Source: CAVVYV01 sp963752585
GTDB taxonomy: Bacteria > Actinomycetota > Thermoleophilia > Solirubrobacterales > 70-9
NCBI GenBank assembly: GCA_963752585.1
Contig: CAVVYV010000008.1
Coordinates: forward strand, 620,001-684,000
DNA length: 64,000 nucleotides
Reading direction: 5' to 3'
The notes under the pieces were generated by a model. The model was not told where the DNA came from. It was given only the letters and a program-made list of their open reading frames with translations, and searched no databases. Positions within the stretch are counted from its first letter, which is position 1. The number at the start of each line of letters is the position of its first letter. The position numbers were made by a program, and so were the translations under genes. Positions 52,784 through 61,160 of this stretch are shown piece after piece.

Positions 52784-53158
52784 ATGGCCGAGGGCTACAC
52801 GATCAAGCAGGTCGAGGACTTCGAGGTGATGGAGGGGTCCGGCGGCGCCACCTGGCGGCTTGCCCGCAAGACCCTCGGAGCCGAGGCATTCGGATTCAAC
52901 GTCGTCGACATCGCGCCGGGCGGCGAGATCCCGGCGCACGATCACAGCGGCGACGATCAGGAGGAGGCGTTCGTGATCCTCGACGGGGAGGGGACGATCG
53001 TCACCGGCGAAGAGGAGCACGCGGCACCGGCAGGCACCTTCTGCCGGTTCGCCCCGGACGTCCGCCGGACGATCCGCAACAAGTCCGACGCCCCCGTCCG
53101 CGCCCTGCTGATCGGTGTCCCGATGAACAGCGGCTACACGCCGATGTCCTGGGGCTAG
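52784..53158 (+). CDS. Cupin-domain protein
   Basis: The intact 124-residue protein has GFNVVDIAPGGEIPAHDHSGDDQEEAFVILDGEGTIVTGEEEH, with cupin motif 1 as G-x5-H-x-H and E, and a motif 2 region AGTFCRFAPDVRRTIRN. It binds a metal through the His pair. ATG 52784 has GGAGGAGGAG upstream. Its stop codon shares CTAG with the stop of the convergent gene. Confidence 0.9.
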   Translation: MAEGYTIKQVEDFEVMEGSGGATWRLARKTLGAEAFGFNVVDIAPGGEIPAHDHSGDDQEEAFVILDGEGTIVTGEEEHAAPAGTFCRFAPDVRRTIRNKSDAPVRALLIGVPMNSGYTPMSWG

Positions 53159-53671
53159 GCGCAGTACCTGAAGCCGAAGCTGGAGACGAGGGCGCGCGCG
53201 CCGTCGTCGGTCGCCTCGGCCCGATCGAGCAGGCGGAAGTAGGCCTTCATCCTCCGGTGCTTCAGGGCGCTGACCGCCGAGCCGACGAGCTGCTCGGCGG
53301 CGCGGCGGGTCTGGAGCCAGAGCGTCACGATGCCGGCGTTCCCCGGCGGCCGGCGGAACCGCCTCGATCTGGGTGGTAACGCCAGCGGTCAGTGCCTTGA
53401 AGCGCCCGAGGAAGCCGGCGGTCTGGCGGAGCAGCTTCGTGAAGGTGCCTCGGCTGATCCGGCCCGATTCGACTCGCTGCTCGAAGTGCCGGAAAGCCTT
53501 CGCGAAGGTCCTGAGCGCCTTCTCCTGAGGGGCGATCGCCGCCTGACAGATCGGGTCGACCTGGGCCACGTACTCTGCGCGGGTCGCCGCGGCGTCAGCC
53601 CGTGGCGCCACGATCACGAGGGCGATCACCGACAGCGCGAGCGCGGACGCGACGAGCGCGGTCCGGTTCAC
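53155..53671 (-). CDS. Secreted hypothetical protein (one frameshift)
   Basis: From GTG 53671: NRTALVASALALSVIALVIVAPRADAAATRAEYVAQVDPICQAAIAPQEKALRTFAKAFRHFEQRVESGRISRGTFTKLLRQ. A signal peptide with a following ATRAEYVAQVDPICQAA, a pattern I know from secreted proteins of this order that share Y-x-x-x-x-D-x-I-C. After a shift near 53345, the protein continues GIVTLWLQTRRAAEQLVGSAVSALKHRRMKAYF and ends SSFGFRYCA. Two Cys. GTG 53701 is an alternative start. Function unknown. Confidence 0.65.
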
Positions 53672-53739
53672 CCCTGCGATGCGCCGGGATCGTGGCCACA
53701 CGATCTCATCGGCGCAAGCCCCTCAGGTCTGAAGGGTCC

Positions 53740-53973
53740 TCAGGAAAACTCGTCGAGCAGCTCTTCCTGGCAGCGCTGCTCGTGGTCCCGCTGCTTGCGG
53801 GGCACTCCCGACTCGCCCGTCACCGACTCGTTGTGGGTGACGTCGACGAGCGCCCGGAAGCGCTCGGTCTCGGAACCCGGCTCGACTTTGGCTCCGTTCT
53901 CGTTGCCCTTCCCCCGGCTTGGGGAGTCCCCCGACTCGGTCGCCCCCTGCTGTTCTGCGGTCTGCTTGCTCAT
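53740..53973 (-). CDS. Small hydrophilic hypothetical protein
   Basis: 77 residues, MSKQTAEQQGATESGDSPSRGKGNENGAKVEPGSETERFRALVDVTHNESVTGESGVPRKQRDHEQRCQEELLDEFS, from ATG 53973 with GGGGAG upstream. The first half looks disordered, the second half charged and helical. It is divergent from gltB. I recognise no family. Confidence 0.55.
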   Translation of the reverse strand: MSKQTAEQQGATESGDSPSRGKGNENGAKVEPGSETERFRALVDVTHNESVTGESGVPRKQRDHEQRCQEELLDEFS

Positions 53974-54018
53974 GCTTGATCTCCCCGACATGTGGTTGAT
54001 GAGTATCGCGTAGTTTTA

Positions 54019-54035
54019 TTAACGCCCCTTAACGC
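54019..54035. promoter_or_regulatory. Direct repeat TTAACGC x2 upstream of gltB
   Basis: TTAACGC (54019-54025) and TTAACGC (54029-54035) repeat exactly 10 bp apart in an AT-rich island between the gene at 53740-53973 and gltB. One helical turn spacing suits a tandem-binding regulator such as an OmpR-type response regulator. Confidence 0.4.
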
Positions 54036-54209
54036 TTGGAGTTTCGCACGGTCAACGACGAAATTCCAGCTTGTCCGCAAATTGCGATCAAACGTGCCGA
54101 GGCGCGGCTGGTTGCGCCGGAAAGTGCGGAAGAGGCGACTTCTATACTGCTCCGACCCCTGAACCCGTCGCGCGCCCGCTCGAAGAAGGCGCGGAAACCG
54201 GGAGGCCGA

Positions 54210-57200
54210 TTGAGCAACCTGTCCCCAGCCCGCCGCAAGCCCGTGCGGCCCGAGCGCTACTCGCCTGAGCGCCCCTATCGCCCGCGCGTCTCGCCGCCGA
54301 GCGTGGAGGACAAGGACGCGTGCGCGATCTATGCCTCCGTTCGACGCGACGCGACGCCGAGCCACGAGCCGGTGACCTTGGCGCTCGAGTCGCTGCAGAA
54401 GATGCTCCATCGCGCCGGCAACGTCGACGGCGAGGGCGACGGCTGCGGCCTTCTGCTCGACATCCCGACAAAGATCTGGGCGGAGGAGGTGCGCCAGGGC
54501 GGCCACAACCCGTCCCTGGCACTCGATCAGGCCTTTGCCGTCGCCCATGTCTTCGTCGAGCGCTCCGGGGACCTCGAGAAGGTCCGCCACGGCGCCCGCG
54601 AGATCCTCGGCCGCCGCGGCTTCCGCATCCTCGCCGAGCGCATCGCCGCGGTCGACTCCGCCGCACTCGGCCCGACCGCCCGGGAGGAGGAGCCCCACTT
54701 CTGGCAGCTGGGCGGACTGGTCCCGGACGCCGCCGAGGGGGACGCCGCCCTCTTCGGCCTCAAGATCGAGCTCGAGGACAAGCTCGGTGTCCACGTCGCC
54801 TCCTTCTCCGCCCACAGCTGCGTCTACAAGGTGATGGGCGCGCCCAAGGTCCTGGGGACCTACTACCCGGACCTCTCCGACGAGCGCCTCGAGACCGTCG
54901 GCTGTCTCGGCCACAACCGCTACTCGACCAATACCTGGCCTTCCTTCCAGCGGGTCCAGCCCTTCGGCGTTCTCGGCCACAACGGCGAGATCAACACGAT
55001 CGCCCAGCTCCGCCAGGAGGCGCGAATGCTCGGCATCCCGATCTCCGATGGCAACTCGGACTCCCAGGACCTGAACCGCACGGTCGAGACCCTGATCCGC
55101 CGCAACGGGCTCAGCCTCGCCGAGGCGATGGAGATGGTGGTGCCCCCGATCGTCAACGAGATCGAGGCCCTGCCCGAGGACCTCCATCCCTTCTACCTCT
55201 ATCTGCGGACGACGATGGGGCCGTTCGCGCAGGGCCCGGTGGCGTTGATCGCCCGCCACGCCGACGAGTGCGTGTTCTCGGCCGACGCCCTCGGCCTGCG
55301 CCCGCTGTGGCAGCTGGAGACGCCGGACGACTTCGTGTTCAGCTCGGAGCCGGGCGTCGTCTCGATCGAGGAGATGGTCTCCGAGCCGAAGCCGCTCGCC
55401 CCGGGCGAGAAGTTCATGGTCACGGTGGACCGCGCCAAGCGGCGCTCGACGCTTCATCCGCACGAGGCGATGCTGCGCGAGGTCAAGGACCGCTGGCTTG
55501 CCCGCACCGGCGCCGAGGAGGTCGCGGCCTTCGACCGGTCCCGGATCACGGGCGGCCCCCTCGAGGGAGCCGAGATCCCCGGCTACACGGCCGCCGGGCC
55601 CGCCGACCCGGTCCAGGTCGGGGACCGGGTGCTCGCCGGCTTCGGCTGGCAGCGCGACGACGTCAAGCTCGTTCAGCAGATGGCCTCGAACGGCGCCGAG
55701 CCGATCGGCTCGCTCGGCTACGACGGCCCCCTGGCCGCACTCTCGCCGGAGCGCCAGAACCTCGCCGACTACTTCAAGGAGACGGTCGCGGTCGTCACCA
55801 ACCCGGCGATCGACCGCGAGCGCGAGATCGAGCACTTCTCCACCCGCGCGGTCTTCGGCCGCCGTCCCCCGCTCGCCGACCCCTCCGAGCACACCGGGGT
55901 CACCGTCACCGACCTCCCGATCCTGCTCGGCGGCCACCACGATCTGGCGCCGATCGGCGACACGGACTATCGCCGGATCGCCCGCGACCAGGGCACCTAC
56001 CTGCTCGAGGATCTCTGGGACAAGTTCGGCGACGCGAAGGCGATCGACATCGCTCTACTCGAGTCCGAGACGACCCAGGGCGCGATCGAGCGAATCAAGC
56101 AGGAGGCGGTGAAGGCGGTCAGCGAGGGCTCCCAGCTGCTCGTCCTCACCGACCGCACCGTCTACGACGGCGAGCGCCGGTACCTCGACCCTCACCTGGC
56201 GACCTCCGCGATCGACCAGGCGCTGAAGCAGATCGAGGTCGAGCCGGGGGAGGAGAACCTGCGCCGGCGCTGCTCGATCGTCCTCCGCTCGGCGGCGATC
56301 CGGAACGTCCACGACGTCGTCCTCGCCCTCGGCCTGGGCGCCAACGGCGTCTGCCCCTACGTGATGGTCGAGGTGATCTGCGTCGACGACTACACCTCGG
56401 ACGTCGCCAACCTCTGCTCGGCACTGCGCAAGGGGATCGAGAAGGTGATCTCGACGATCGGAATCCACGAGGTCCGCGGCTACGCGCGCCAGTTCTCCTC
56501 GATCGGGATCAAGCCCGAGCTCGCCGAGATCTTCCAGACCGAGGCCTTCGCGGCGAGCGAGAAGGGCGGCGCCGGCTTCGCGGAGCTCGATGCCGACACC
56601 GACGCCCGCCACCAGATCCTCAGCGGCGAGGAAGAGTCGAAGCCCGCGAAGACGTTCCGCTTCTACCCGAAGGTCTACAAGGCGGCGGTGGCGGCCTCCA
56701 ACGGCAGCGCGAGCTACGAGGAGTACTCGCAGAAGGTGCGCGAGCTCGAGGCCGAGAACCCGATCTCGATGCGCCACATCATCGGCCTCCGGAAGGAACC
56801 TGACCGCGAGCCGGTCGATCCCTCCCAGGTGGACGCCTCAATCGGCCATCACTCCTACCCCCTGGTGATCAGCTCGATGAGCTTCGGCTCGCAGTCCGAG
56901 CCGGCGTTCCGCTCCTACGCCGAGGCCGGGAAGGCGATCAACATCCTCTGCATCAACGGCGAGGGTGGGGAGATCCAGGACATGTACGGCAAGTACCGGA
57001 AGTGGCGCGGCCAGCAGGTCGCCTCGGGCCGCTTCGGGGTATCGGCGGAGATGATCAACTCCTCCTACGTCGCCGAGATCAAGATCGGCCAGGGGGCGAA
57101 GCCCGGTGAGGGCGGGCACCTGCCCGGGAAGAAGGTCTCCGAGAAGGTGGCGGCGGCGCGCAACGCCTCGCCCGGCACCGACCTGATCTCTCCGTCGAAC

Positions 57201-58886
57201 AACCACGACCTCTACTCGATCGAGGACCTGGCGGAGCTGATCGACGAGCTGAAGACGGTCAACCCCGACGTGCGGGTGTCGGTGAAGGTGCCGGTCGTCC
57301 CCAACGTCGGCACGATCGGCCTCGGGATCGCGAAGGCGGGCGCCGACATCATCACCCTCTCCGGGTTCGAGGGCGGCACCGGCGCCGCCCGCCAGCACGC
57401 GCTCCGCCACACCGGCCTGCCCTCCGACATCGGCACCCGCGCCGTCCACCGGGCGCTGATGGAGGCGGGGATTCGGAACCGGGTCGAGATCTGGGCCGAC
57501 GGCGGCTACCGCCACGCCCACGACGTGGTCAAGCTCCACTGCATGGGGGCGAACCGGGTCGCCTTCGGGACCCTGGCGATGGTCTCGCTCGGCTGCACGA
57601 TCTGCCGCGGCTGCCAGCTCGACACCTGTCACGTCGGGATCGCGACCTCGATCGAGACGACCGAGCAGGCCGAGGAGCACGGCCTTAAGAAGTTCACCCC
57701 GGTCCAGGACGGCGCCGAGACCTGCGCCCGCTTCTTCCAGTCGATGGGCGAGGAGGTCAAGGAGGTGGTCGGCTCGCTTGGCTACGAGCGCGCCCAGGAC
57801 CTGGTCGGCCGCTATGACCTGCTCGAGCAGATCTCCCACCACGAGGCGATCGACCTGGCGCCGCTGATCACCCCGCTCGAGGAGTTCCTCGACCTCGAGC
57901 CACTCGACCTGCCGGTGGAGGAGGAGGCGCTGGTCGAGGCGCGAGCCGAGGCCGGGCTTGTCCGCGCGAAGCCGATCCGGATGGAGCCCAAGCAGGCCTC
58001 CTCGGAGATCGCCAAGCTCGCCGGCCAGGTCTTCGATGGCTCCTGCGTGACCGCCGAGTTCCCCCGCCGGACCGACGCCCACGACCGGGTGCTAGGGACC
58101 GAGCTCTCCGGCGCGATCGCCCGCGCCCGCATCTACGAGGGCCAGCCGGAGGGCTCCGAGAACGACCAGCTCGCCCAGCTGACCTTCAACGGGGGCTCGG
58201 TTGCCGGCCAGGGCTTCGGTGCCTTCAACGAGTGGGGCGTCACCTGCCGGGTAGAGGGCGGGGCCCAGGACGGCGTCGGCAAGACGATGCTGGGGGGGAC
58301 GGTGTCGATCCTCAAGGGCAAGAACGCCGAGGGCCGCCGGGTGAACGGCTCGGTCGGCAAGTCCTTCGCCTATGGCGCCCAGCGCGGCCACCTCTTCGTC
58401 CAGGGCTCGGCCGACTCGCGCTTCTGCATCCGCCTCTCGGGCGCCGACGTCGTTCTCGCCGGCGAGCCCGAGGAGCCGCTCGAGGACTCAAGGGGCTGCA
58501 TCGTCGACCGTGCCAACGCCAAGGGCTTCGCCTTCGAGTACATGACCTCGGGACGGGCGGTCGTCCTCGGCGACATCGGCCCCTGGGCATGCGCCGGGAT
58601 GACCGGCGGGCGGGTCTACGTCCGGGTGAACGACGAGTTGAACCTCGACCGCGCCGCGATCGAGCGCCGCCTCGGCGAGGGCGCGAAGGTCTCGCTCGAG
58701 GAGATCGACGCCGAGGGCCAGCTCGACCTCGAGGACCTGCTCGGACACTACGCGGCCGAGCTTCGCGCCACCGACCAGGGCGACGAGGCCGACCGGGTCC
58801 AGGCGCTGGTCGGCGACGCGAAGGCCAACTTCTTGATGATCATCCCTGAGAAGGTCCAGGCCGATCCGAGCATATCGACGGAGTAG
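54210..58886 (+). CDS. gltB: Glutamate synthase large subunit
   Basis: GltB makes glutamate from glutamine and 2-oxoglutarate. From TTG 54210 (GGGAGG 4 nt upstream), a 37-residue basic/Pro extension precedes the amidotransferase nucleophile Cys38 (KDACAIYASVR). Then HRAGNVDGEGDGCGLLLDIPTKIW, the central region, the FMN/synthase domain (LPGKKVSEKVAAAR, GFEGGTGAAR), the 3Fe-4S cluster C1129-x5-C1135-x4-C1140 in LGCTICRGCQLDTCHVG, and the C-terminal GXGXG beta-helix (FGAFNEWGVTCRVEGGAQDG). 4.7 kb without a single frameshift. The frame is open further upstream to 54036. No gltD is in the window. Confidence 0.95.
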   Translation: MSNLSPARRKPVRPERYSPERPYRPRVSPPSVEDKDACAIYASVRRDATPSHEPVTLALESLQKMLHRAGNVDGEGDGCGLLLDIPTKIWAEEVRQGGHNPSLALDQAFAVAHVFVERSGDLEKVRHGAREILGRRGFRILAERIAAVDSAALGPTAREEEPHFWQLGGLVPDAAEGDAALFGLKIELEDKLGVHVASFSAHSCVYKVMGAPKVLGTYYPDLSDERLETVGCLGHNRYSTNTWPSFQRVQPFGVLGHNGEINTIAQLRQEARMLGIPISDGNSDSQDLNRTVETLIRRNGLSLAEAMEMVVPPIVNEIEALPEDLHPFYLYLRTTMGPFAQGPVALIARHADECVFSADALGLRPLWQLETPDDFVFSSEPGVVSIEEMVSEPKPLAPGEKFMVTVDRAKRRSTLHPHEAMLREVKDRWLARTGAEEVAAFDRSRITGGPLEGAEIPGYTAAGPADPVQVGDRVLAGFGWQRDDVKLVQQMASNGAEPIGSLGYDGPLAALSPERQNLADYFKETVAVVTNPAIDREREIEHFSTRAVFGRRPPLADPSEHTGVTVTDLPILLGGHHDLAPIGDTDYRRIARDQGTYLLEDLWDKFGDAKAIDIALLESETTQGAIERIKQEAVKAVSEGSQLLVLTDRTVYDGERRYLDPHLATSAIDQALKQIEVEPGEENLRRRCSIVLRSAAIRNVHDVVLALGLGANGVCPYVMVEVICVDDYTSDVANLCSALRKGIEKVISTIGIHEVRGYARQFSSIGIKPELAEIFQTEAFAASEKGGAGFAELDADTDARHQILSGEEESKPAKTFRFYPKVYKAAVAASNGSASYEEYSQKVRELEAENPISMRHIIGLRKEPDREPVDPSQVDASIGHHSYPLVISSMSFGSQSEPAFRSYAEAGKAINILCINGEGGEIQDMYGKYRKWRGQQVASGRFGVSAEMINSSYVAEIKIGQGAKPGEGGHLPGKKVSEKVAAARNASPGTDLISPSNNHDLYSIEDLAELIDELKTVNPDVRVSVKVPVVPNVGTIGLGIAKAGADIITLSGFEGGTGAARQHALRHTGLPSDIGTRAVHRALMEAGIRNRVEIWADGGYRHAHDVVKLHCMGANRVAFGTLAMVSLGCTICRGCQLDTCHVGIATSIETTEQAEEHGLKKFTPVQDGAETCARFFQSMGEEVKEVVGSLGYERAQDLVGRYDLLEQISHHEAIDLAPLITPLEEFLDLEPLDLPVEEEALVEARAEAGLVRAKPIRMEPKQASSEIAKLAGQVFDGSCVTAEFPRRTDAHDRVLGTELSGAIARARIYEGQPEGSENDQLAQLTFNGGSVAGQGFGAFNEWGVTCRVEGGAQDGVGKTMLGGTVSILKGKNAEGRRVNGSVGKSFAYGAQRGHLFVQGSADSRFCIRLSGADVVLAGEPEEPLEDSRGCIVDRANAKGFAFEYMTSGRAVVLGDIGPWACAGMTGGRVYVRVNDELNLDRAAIERRLGEGAKVSLEEIDAEGQLDLEDLLGHYAAELRATDQGDEADRVQALVGDAKANFLMIIPEKVQADPSISTE

Positions 58887-58960
58887 GTGAACGGCTTCGC
58901 CATCGACCGGCGGCCACAAAAACCGCCGCCGGATCGACCCGAGCATCTCGACGGAGTAGG
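58866..58960. repeat. 22-bp direct repeat at the 3' end of gltB
   Basis: CCGAGCAT-A-TCGACGGAGTAGG (58866-58887) contains the gltB stop codon; a copy with one change lies at 58939-58960. Between them CCGGCGG (58907-58913) and CCGCCGG (58926-58932) could form a weak terminator hairpin with an A-rich loop. Confidence 0.5.
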
Positions 58961-58977
58961 GCTCGAAGAAGCTGAGC

Positions 58978-59557
58978 TCAGGTGTTGTCGGCCGGCCCGC
59001 CGCCGGCCGATTCGACCACGTGCAGCGTGTAACGGCCGATCTGGAGCTCGTCGCCGTCGCTGAGATGCGCCCACTCGACGTTCTCGCCGTTGACGGTGAT
59101 CCCGTTCATCGAGCGGTCGTCGAGGACCCGAAGCTCCCCCTCCGGCGTCTTGACGACGACGGCGTGGCGGCGGGAGACGGTCGGGTCGTCGAGACGGATG
59201 TCGGCCGAGCGGCTGCGGCCGATCCGCGACCAGCCGTCGTCCAGCTTCATCAGCCGCGAGCGGCCGTCGGCGAACATCGCCATGTACTTGCCCGGCTCCT
59301 CGATCCCGTCGCGGATCTCTCTCCAGCCAGGTCGGCGACTTCTCCGCCGGCCGGGTGATCGAGATGTTCCGCAGGGTGGGCGCTTCGAACAGGGACGCGC
59401 GCCGGAATTCGGACCTGCCGCAGTTCGGGCACCTGGGCATCTCGTCCGCGGGATCGAGCGAGACCGGGAAGGAGCAATCGACGCAGAGAAAGGAACCTAC
59501 CGGGGCTGGCTCCCCCGTTTGGTGGACTTCGTCCTTGCTCTGTTCAGTGGCGGCCAT
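58978..59557 (-). CDS. Zinc-ribbon / FHA-domain protein (one frameshift)
   Basis: From the start at 59557 the N-terminus has FLCVDCSFPVSLDPADEMPRCPNCGRSEF, a four-Cys zinc ribbon, then a linker with SITRPAEKSPTW. After a shift near 59325 an FHA domain follows: WSRIGRSRSADIRLDDPTVSRRHAVVVKTPEGELRVLDDRSMNGITVNGENV. The phosphothreonine-binding residues (GRS, SRRH, N) are present. It should bind a phosphoprotein, so a Ser/Thr kinase circuit is expected elsewhere. Convergent with gltB. Confidence 0.88.
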
Positions 59558-59669
59558 GCCGAGGCTCGATCGATACTAGCCCCTGTACTCCAAATTGGCG
59601 AGGCGTCCTGCGGCGCAGTGGACGCAAAGTCCACCATTTTGCGGGGGCGGACGAGGAGCGGCTCGCGGA

Positions 59670-59675
59670 TAGAAT
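59670..59675 (+). promoter_or_regulatory. Candidate -10 box before gene 59689-60237
   Basis: TAGAAT ends 13 nt before GTG 59689. Confidence 0.35.
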
Positions 59676-59688
59676 CGCTTGATCGAGG

Positions 59689-60237
59689 GTGCTCCGCAGG
59701 AGCAACCCGTTTGATGACGTGGGGCCGATCTCGCTGACAACCACAATCGACGCCCCGCGCGAGCGCGTCTTCGAGGAGATCGTCGATCTGGGCCGGCGGC
59801 CGGCGTGGACCGACCACTTCCTCAGCGACTATCGCCTCGAGCGGATTCCGCCGGTGGGCAAGGGGGCAGCCGCCCGCTTCAGGGTCGGCGCCCCGGGTGG
59901 GATCACCTTCATGGAGACGGTGATCGCGGAGACCGAGCGCCCGCACCGGGTGGTCGAGAGCGGCCGCGGGGGCCGTGTCGACCGGATCCCGTGCCGGGCG
60001 CTCTGGGAGCTCCGCGAGGGCCCCGGGGAGGGGATGACCACCCTGGTCCTCACCTTCTCGACCGAGCCGGCGGCGATCGTCGATCGCCTCCGCGAGCTCG
60101 GCCGCGGCGGCTGGTGGCGGCGGCGCTGGAAGCGAGCACTCCGGCGCCTTGGGGAGCTGATCGAGTCGGGCTCGGAGGGCGCGACCCCGGTCGCGAAGGT
60201 CGCCGGCGGCGATCGAGTGCCGACGGGGCCGCGATGA
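59689..60237 (+). CDS. SRPBCC-family protein
   Basis: The intact 182-residue product contains ISLTTTIDAPRERVFEEIVDLGRRPAWTDHFLSDYRLERI, a standard START-like opening, then GGITFMETVIAETERPHRVVESGRGG and TTLVLTFSTEPAAIVDRLREL, and a basic C-terminal helix RRRWKRALRRLGELIES with a short tail. This is the third SRPBCC gene in the window (also 9491 and 25320). The ligand is unknown. GTG 59689 is used; the real start could be a few codons later. Confidence 0.85.
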   Translation: MLRRSNPFDDVGPISLTTTIDAPRERVFEEIVDLGRRPAWTDHFLSDYRLERIPPVGKGAAARFRVGAPGGITFMETVIAETERPHRVVESGRGGRVDRIPCRALWELREGPGEGMTTLVLTFSTEPAAIVDRLRELGRGGWWRRRWKRALRRLGELIESGSEGATPVAKVAGGDRVPTGPR

Positions 60238-60252
60238 CGACGCGTCGGTCCA

Positions 60253-60258
60253 TAGACT
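60253..60258 (+). promoter_or_regulatory. Possible -10 box of lipoprotein gene 60269-60823
   Basis: TAGACT ends 10 nt before ATG 60269; short-leader transcript possible. Confidence 0.35.
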
Positions 60259-60268
60259 TGCGCCCCTG

Positions 60269-60823
60269 ATGATCCCGGGCCGGGGCCGGACAGCAGCCCT
60301 CGCAATCGCGCTTTCGCTCGCCGCCGTGCTCGTCGGGGCGGTCGGCTGCGGCGAGGAGGCGGAGAAGGAGGTGGTCGAGGGTGAGCCGCTCGAGCTCGAC
60401 GAGCAGCGGTTCAACGTCCAGATCACCCGCTTCCTCAACCCCAGCGATCCCGAGGACGCCGAGTACCTGACGGGGCAGCAGCTGCCGCCGCCCGCCGGCC
60501 AGGACTACCTCGGCGTCTTCATCGAGATCGACAACGAGGGATCCGAGGACGCGCGGCTGCCGACCGCCGCCGACCTGAGCGTGGTCGACACCACCGGGCA
60601 GGCGTATGAGGCGCTCGACAGCGACTCGCCCTTCGCCCTCGAGCTCGGGGGCACGATCGACGCTCACTCCGAGGTGCCGGCGCCCGACACGCCGGCTGCC
60701 AGCGGGCCCACCCAGGGCTCGATCGTCCTCTTCCTGGTTCCCAGCAACATCGGCGAGAACCGGCCGCTGGAGCTGGAGGTCAGTTACCGCGGCGAGGACG
60801 GCACGATCGAGCTCGACATCTAG
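60269..60823 (+). CDS. DUF4352-like lipoprotein
   Basis: The 184-residue product has a lipoprotein signal (TAALAIALSLAAVLVGAVGC) and an immunoglobulin-like domain: FNVQITRFLNPSDPEDAEYL, GQDYLGVFIEIDNEGSEDARLPTAADLSVVDTTGQAYE, GSIVLFLVPSNIGENRPLELEV. The layout (V-x-I-x-N...V-x-D-x-x-G-x-x-Y) matches DUF4352 (TeiR/telomere-repeat-like) surface lipoproteins. Intact. The next gene begins 1 nt after its stop. Confidence 0.8.
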   Translation: MIPGRGRTAALAIALSLAAVLVGAVGCGEEAEKEVVEGEPLELDEQRFNVQITRFLNPSDPEDAEYLTGQQLPPPAGQDYLGVFIEIDNEGSEDARLPTAADLSVVDTTGQAYEALDSDSPFALELGGTIDAHSEVPAPDTPAASGPTQGSIVLFLVPSNIGENRPLELEVSYRGEDGTIELDI

Positions 60824-60824
60824 G

Positions 60825-61136
60825 TTGAGCGGGCCACGCCTGCAGGCGGTTCTCGGAATCGGCGGGATCGGCGCCGCCCTCGCGCTGGTCGGGCTGCTCG
60901 GGACCGCGGGCGCGCTCGTCGGCGTGGGCCTGATGGCCCTGGCGACGATCCTCACCACCCCCGCGGCCCCCCGGGCCGGCACCCCCGGCCTCAACTGGTG
61001 GGCGCTGCTTGCCGGGGGCACGGCGCTGGCCCTGATCGGCGTCGCCCTCGGACTGGCGCTGGAAGGGCCGGGCGGCCTGATCACCGCCGCGGGCGGCGGC
61101 CTGGTGATCGTCGGCGTCGCGTTCGGGATGCCCTAG
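60825..61136 (+). CDS. Small multi-pass membrane protein
   Basis: TTG 60825 gives 103 residues, about four helices (LQAVLGIGGIGAALALVGLL, GALVGVGLMALATILTT, WWALLAGGTALALIGVALGLAL, GGLITAAGGGLVIVGVAFGMP). Extremely Gly/Ala/Leu-rich with no charged residues beyond the first few. Directly after the lipoprotein gene (1 bp), so co-transcribed. I recognise no family. Confidence 0.6.
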   Translation: MSGPRLQAVLGIGGIGAALALVGLLGTAGALVGVGLMALATILTTPAAPRAGTPGLNWWALLAGGTALALIGVALGLALEGPGGLITAAGGGLVIVGVAFGMP

Positions 61137-61160
61137 CGACTGCCAGCAGTCGCGACCTGA

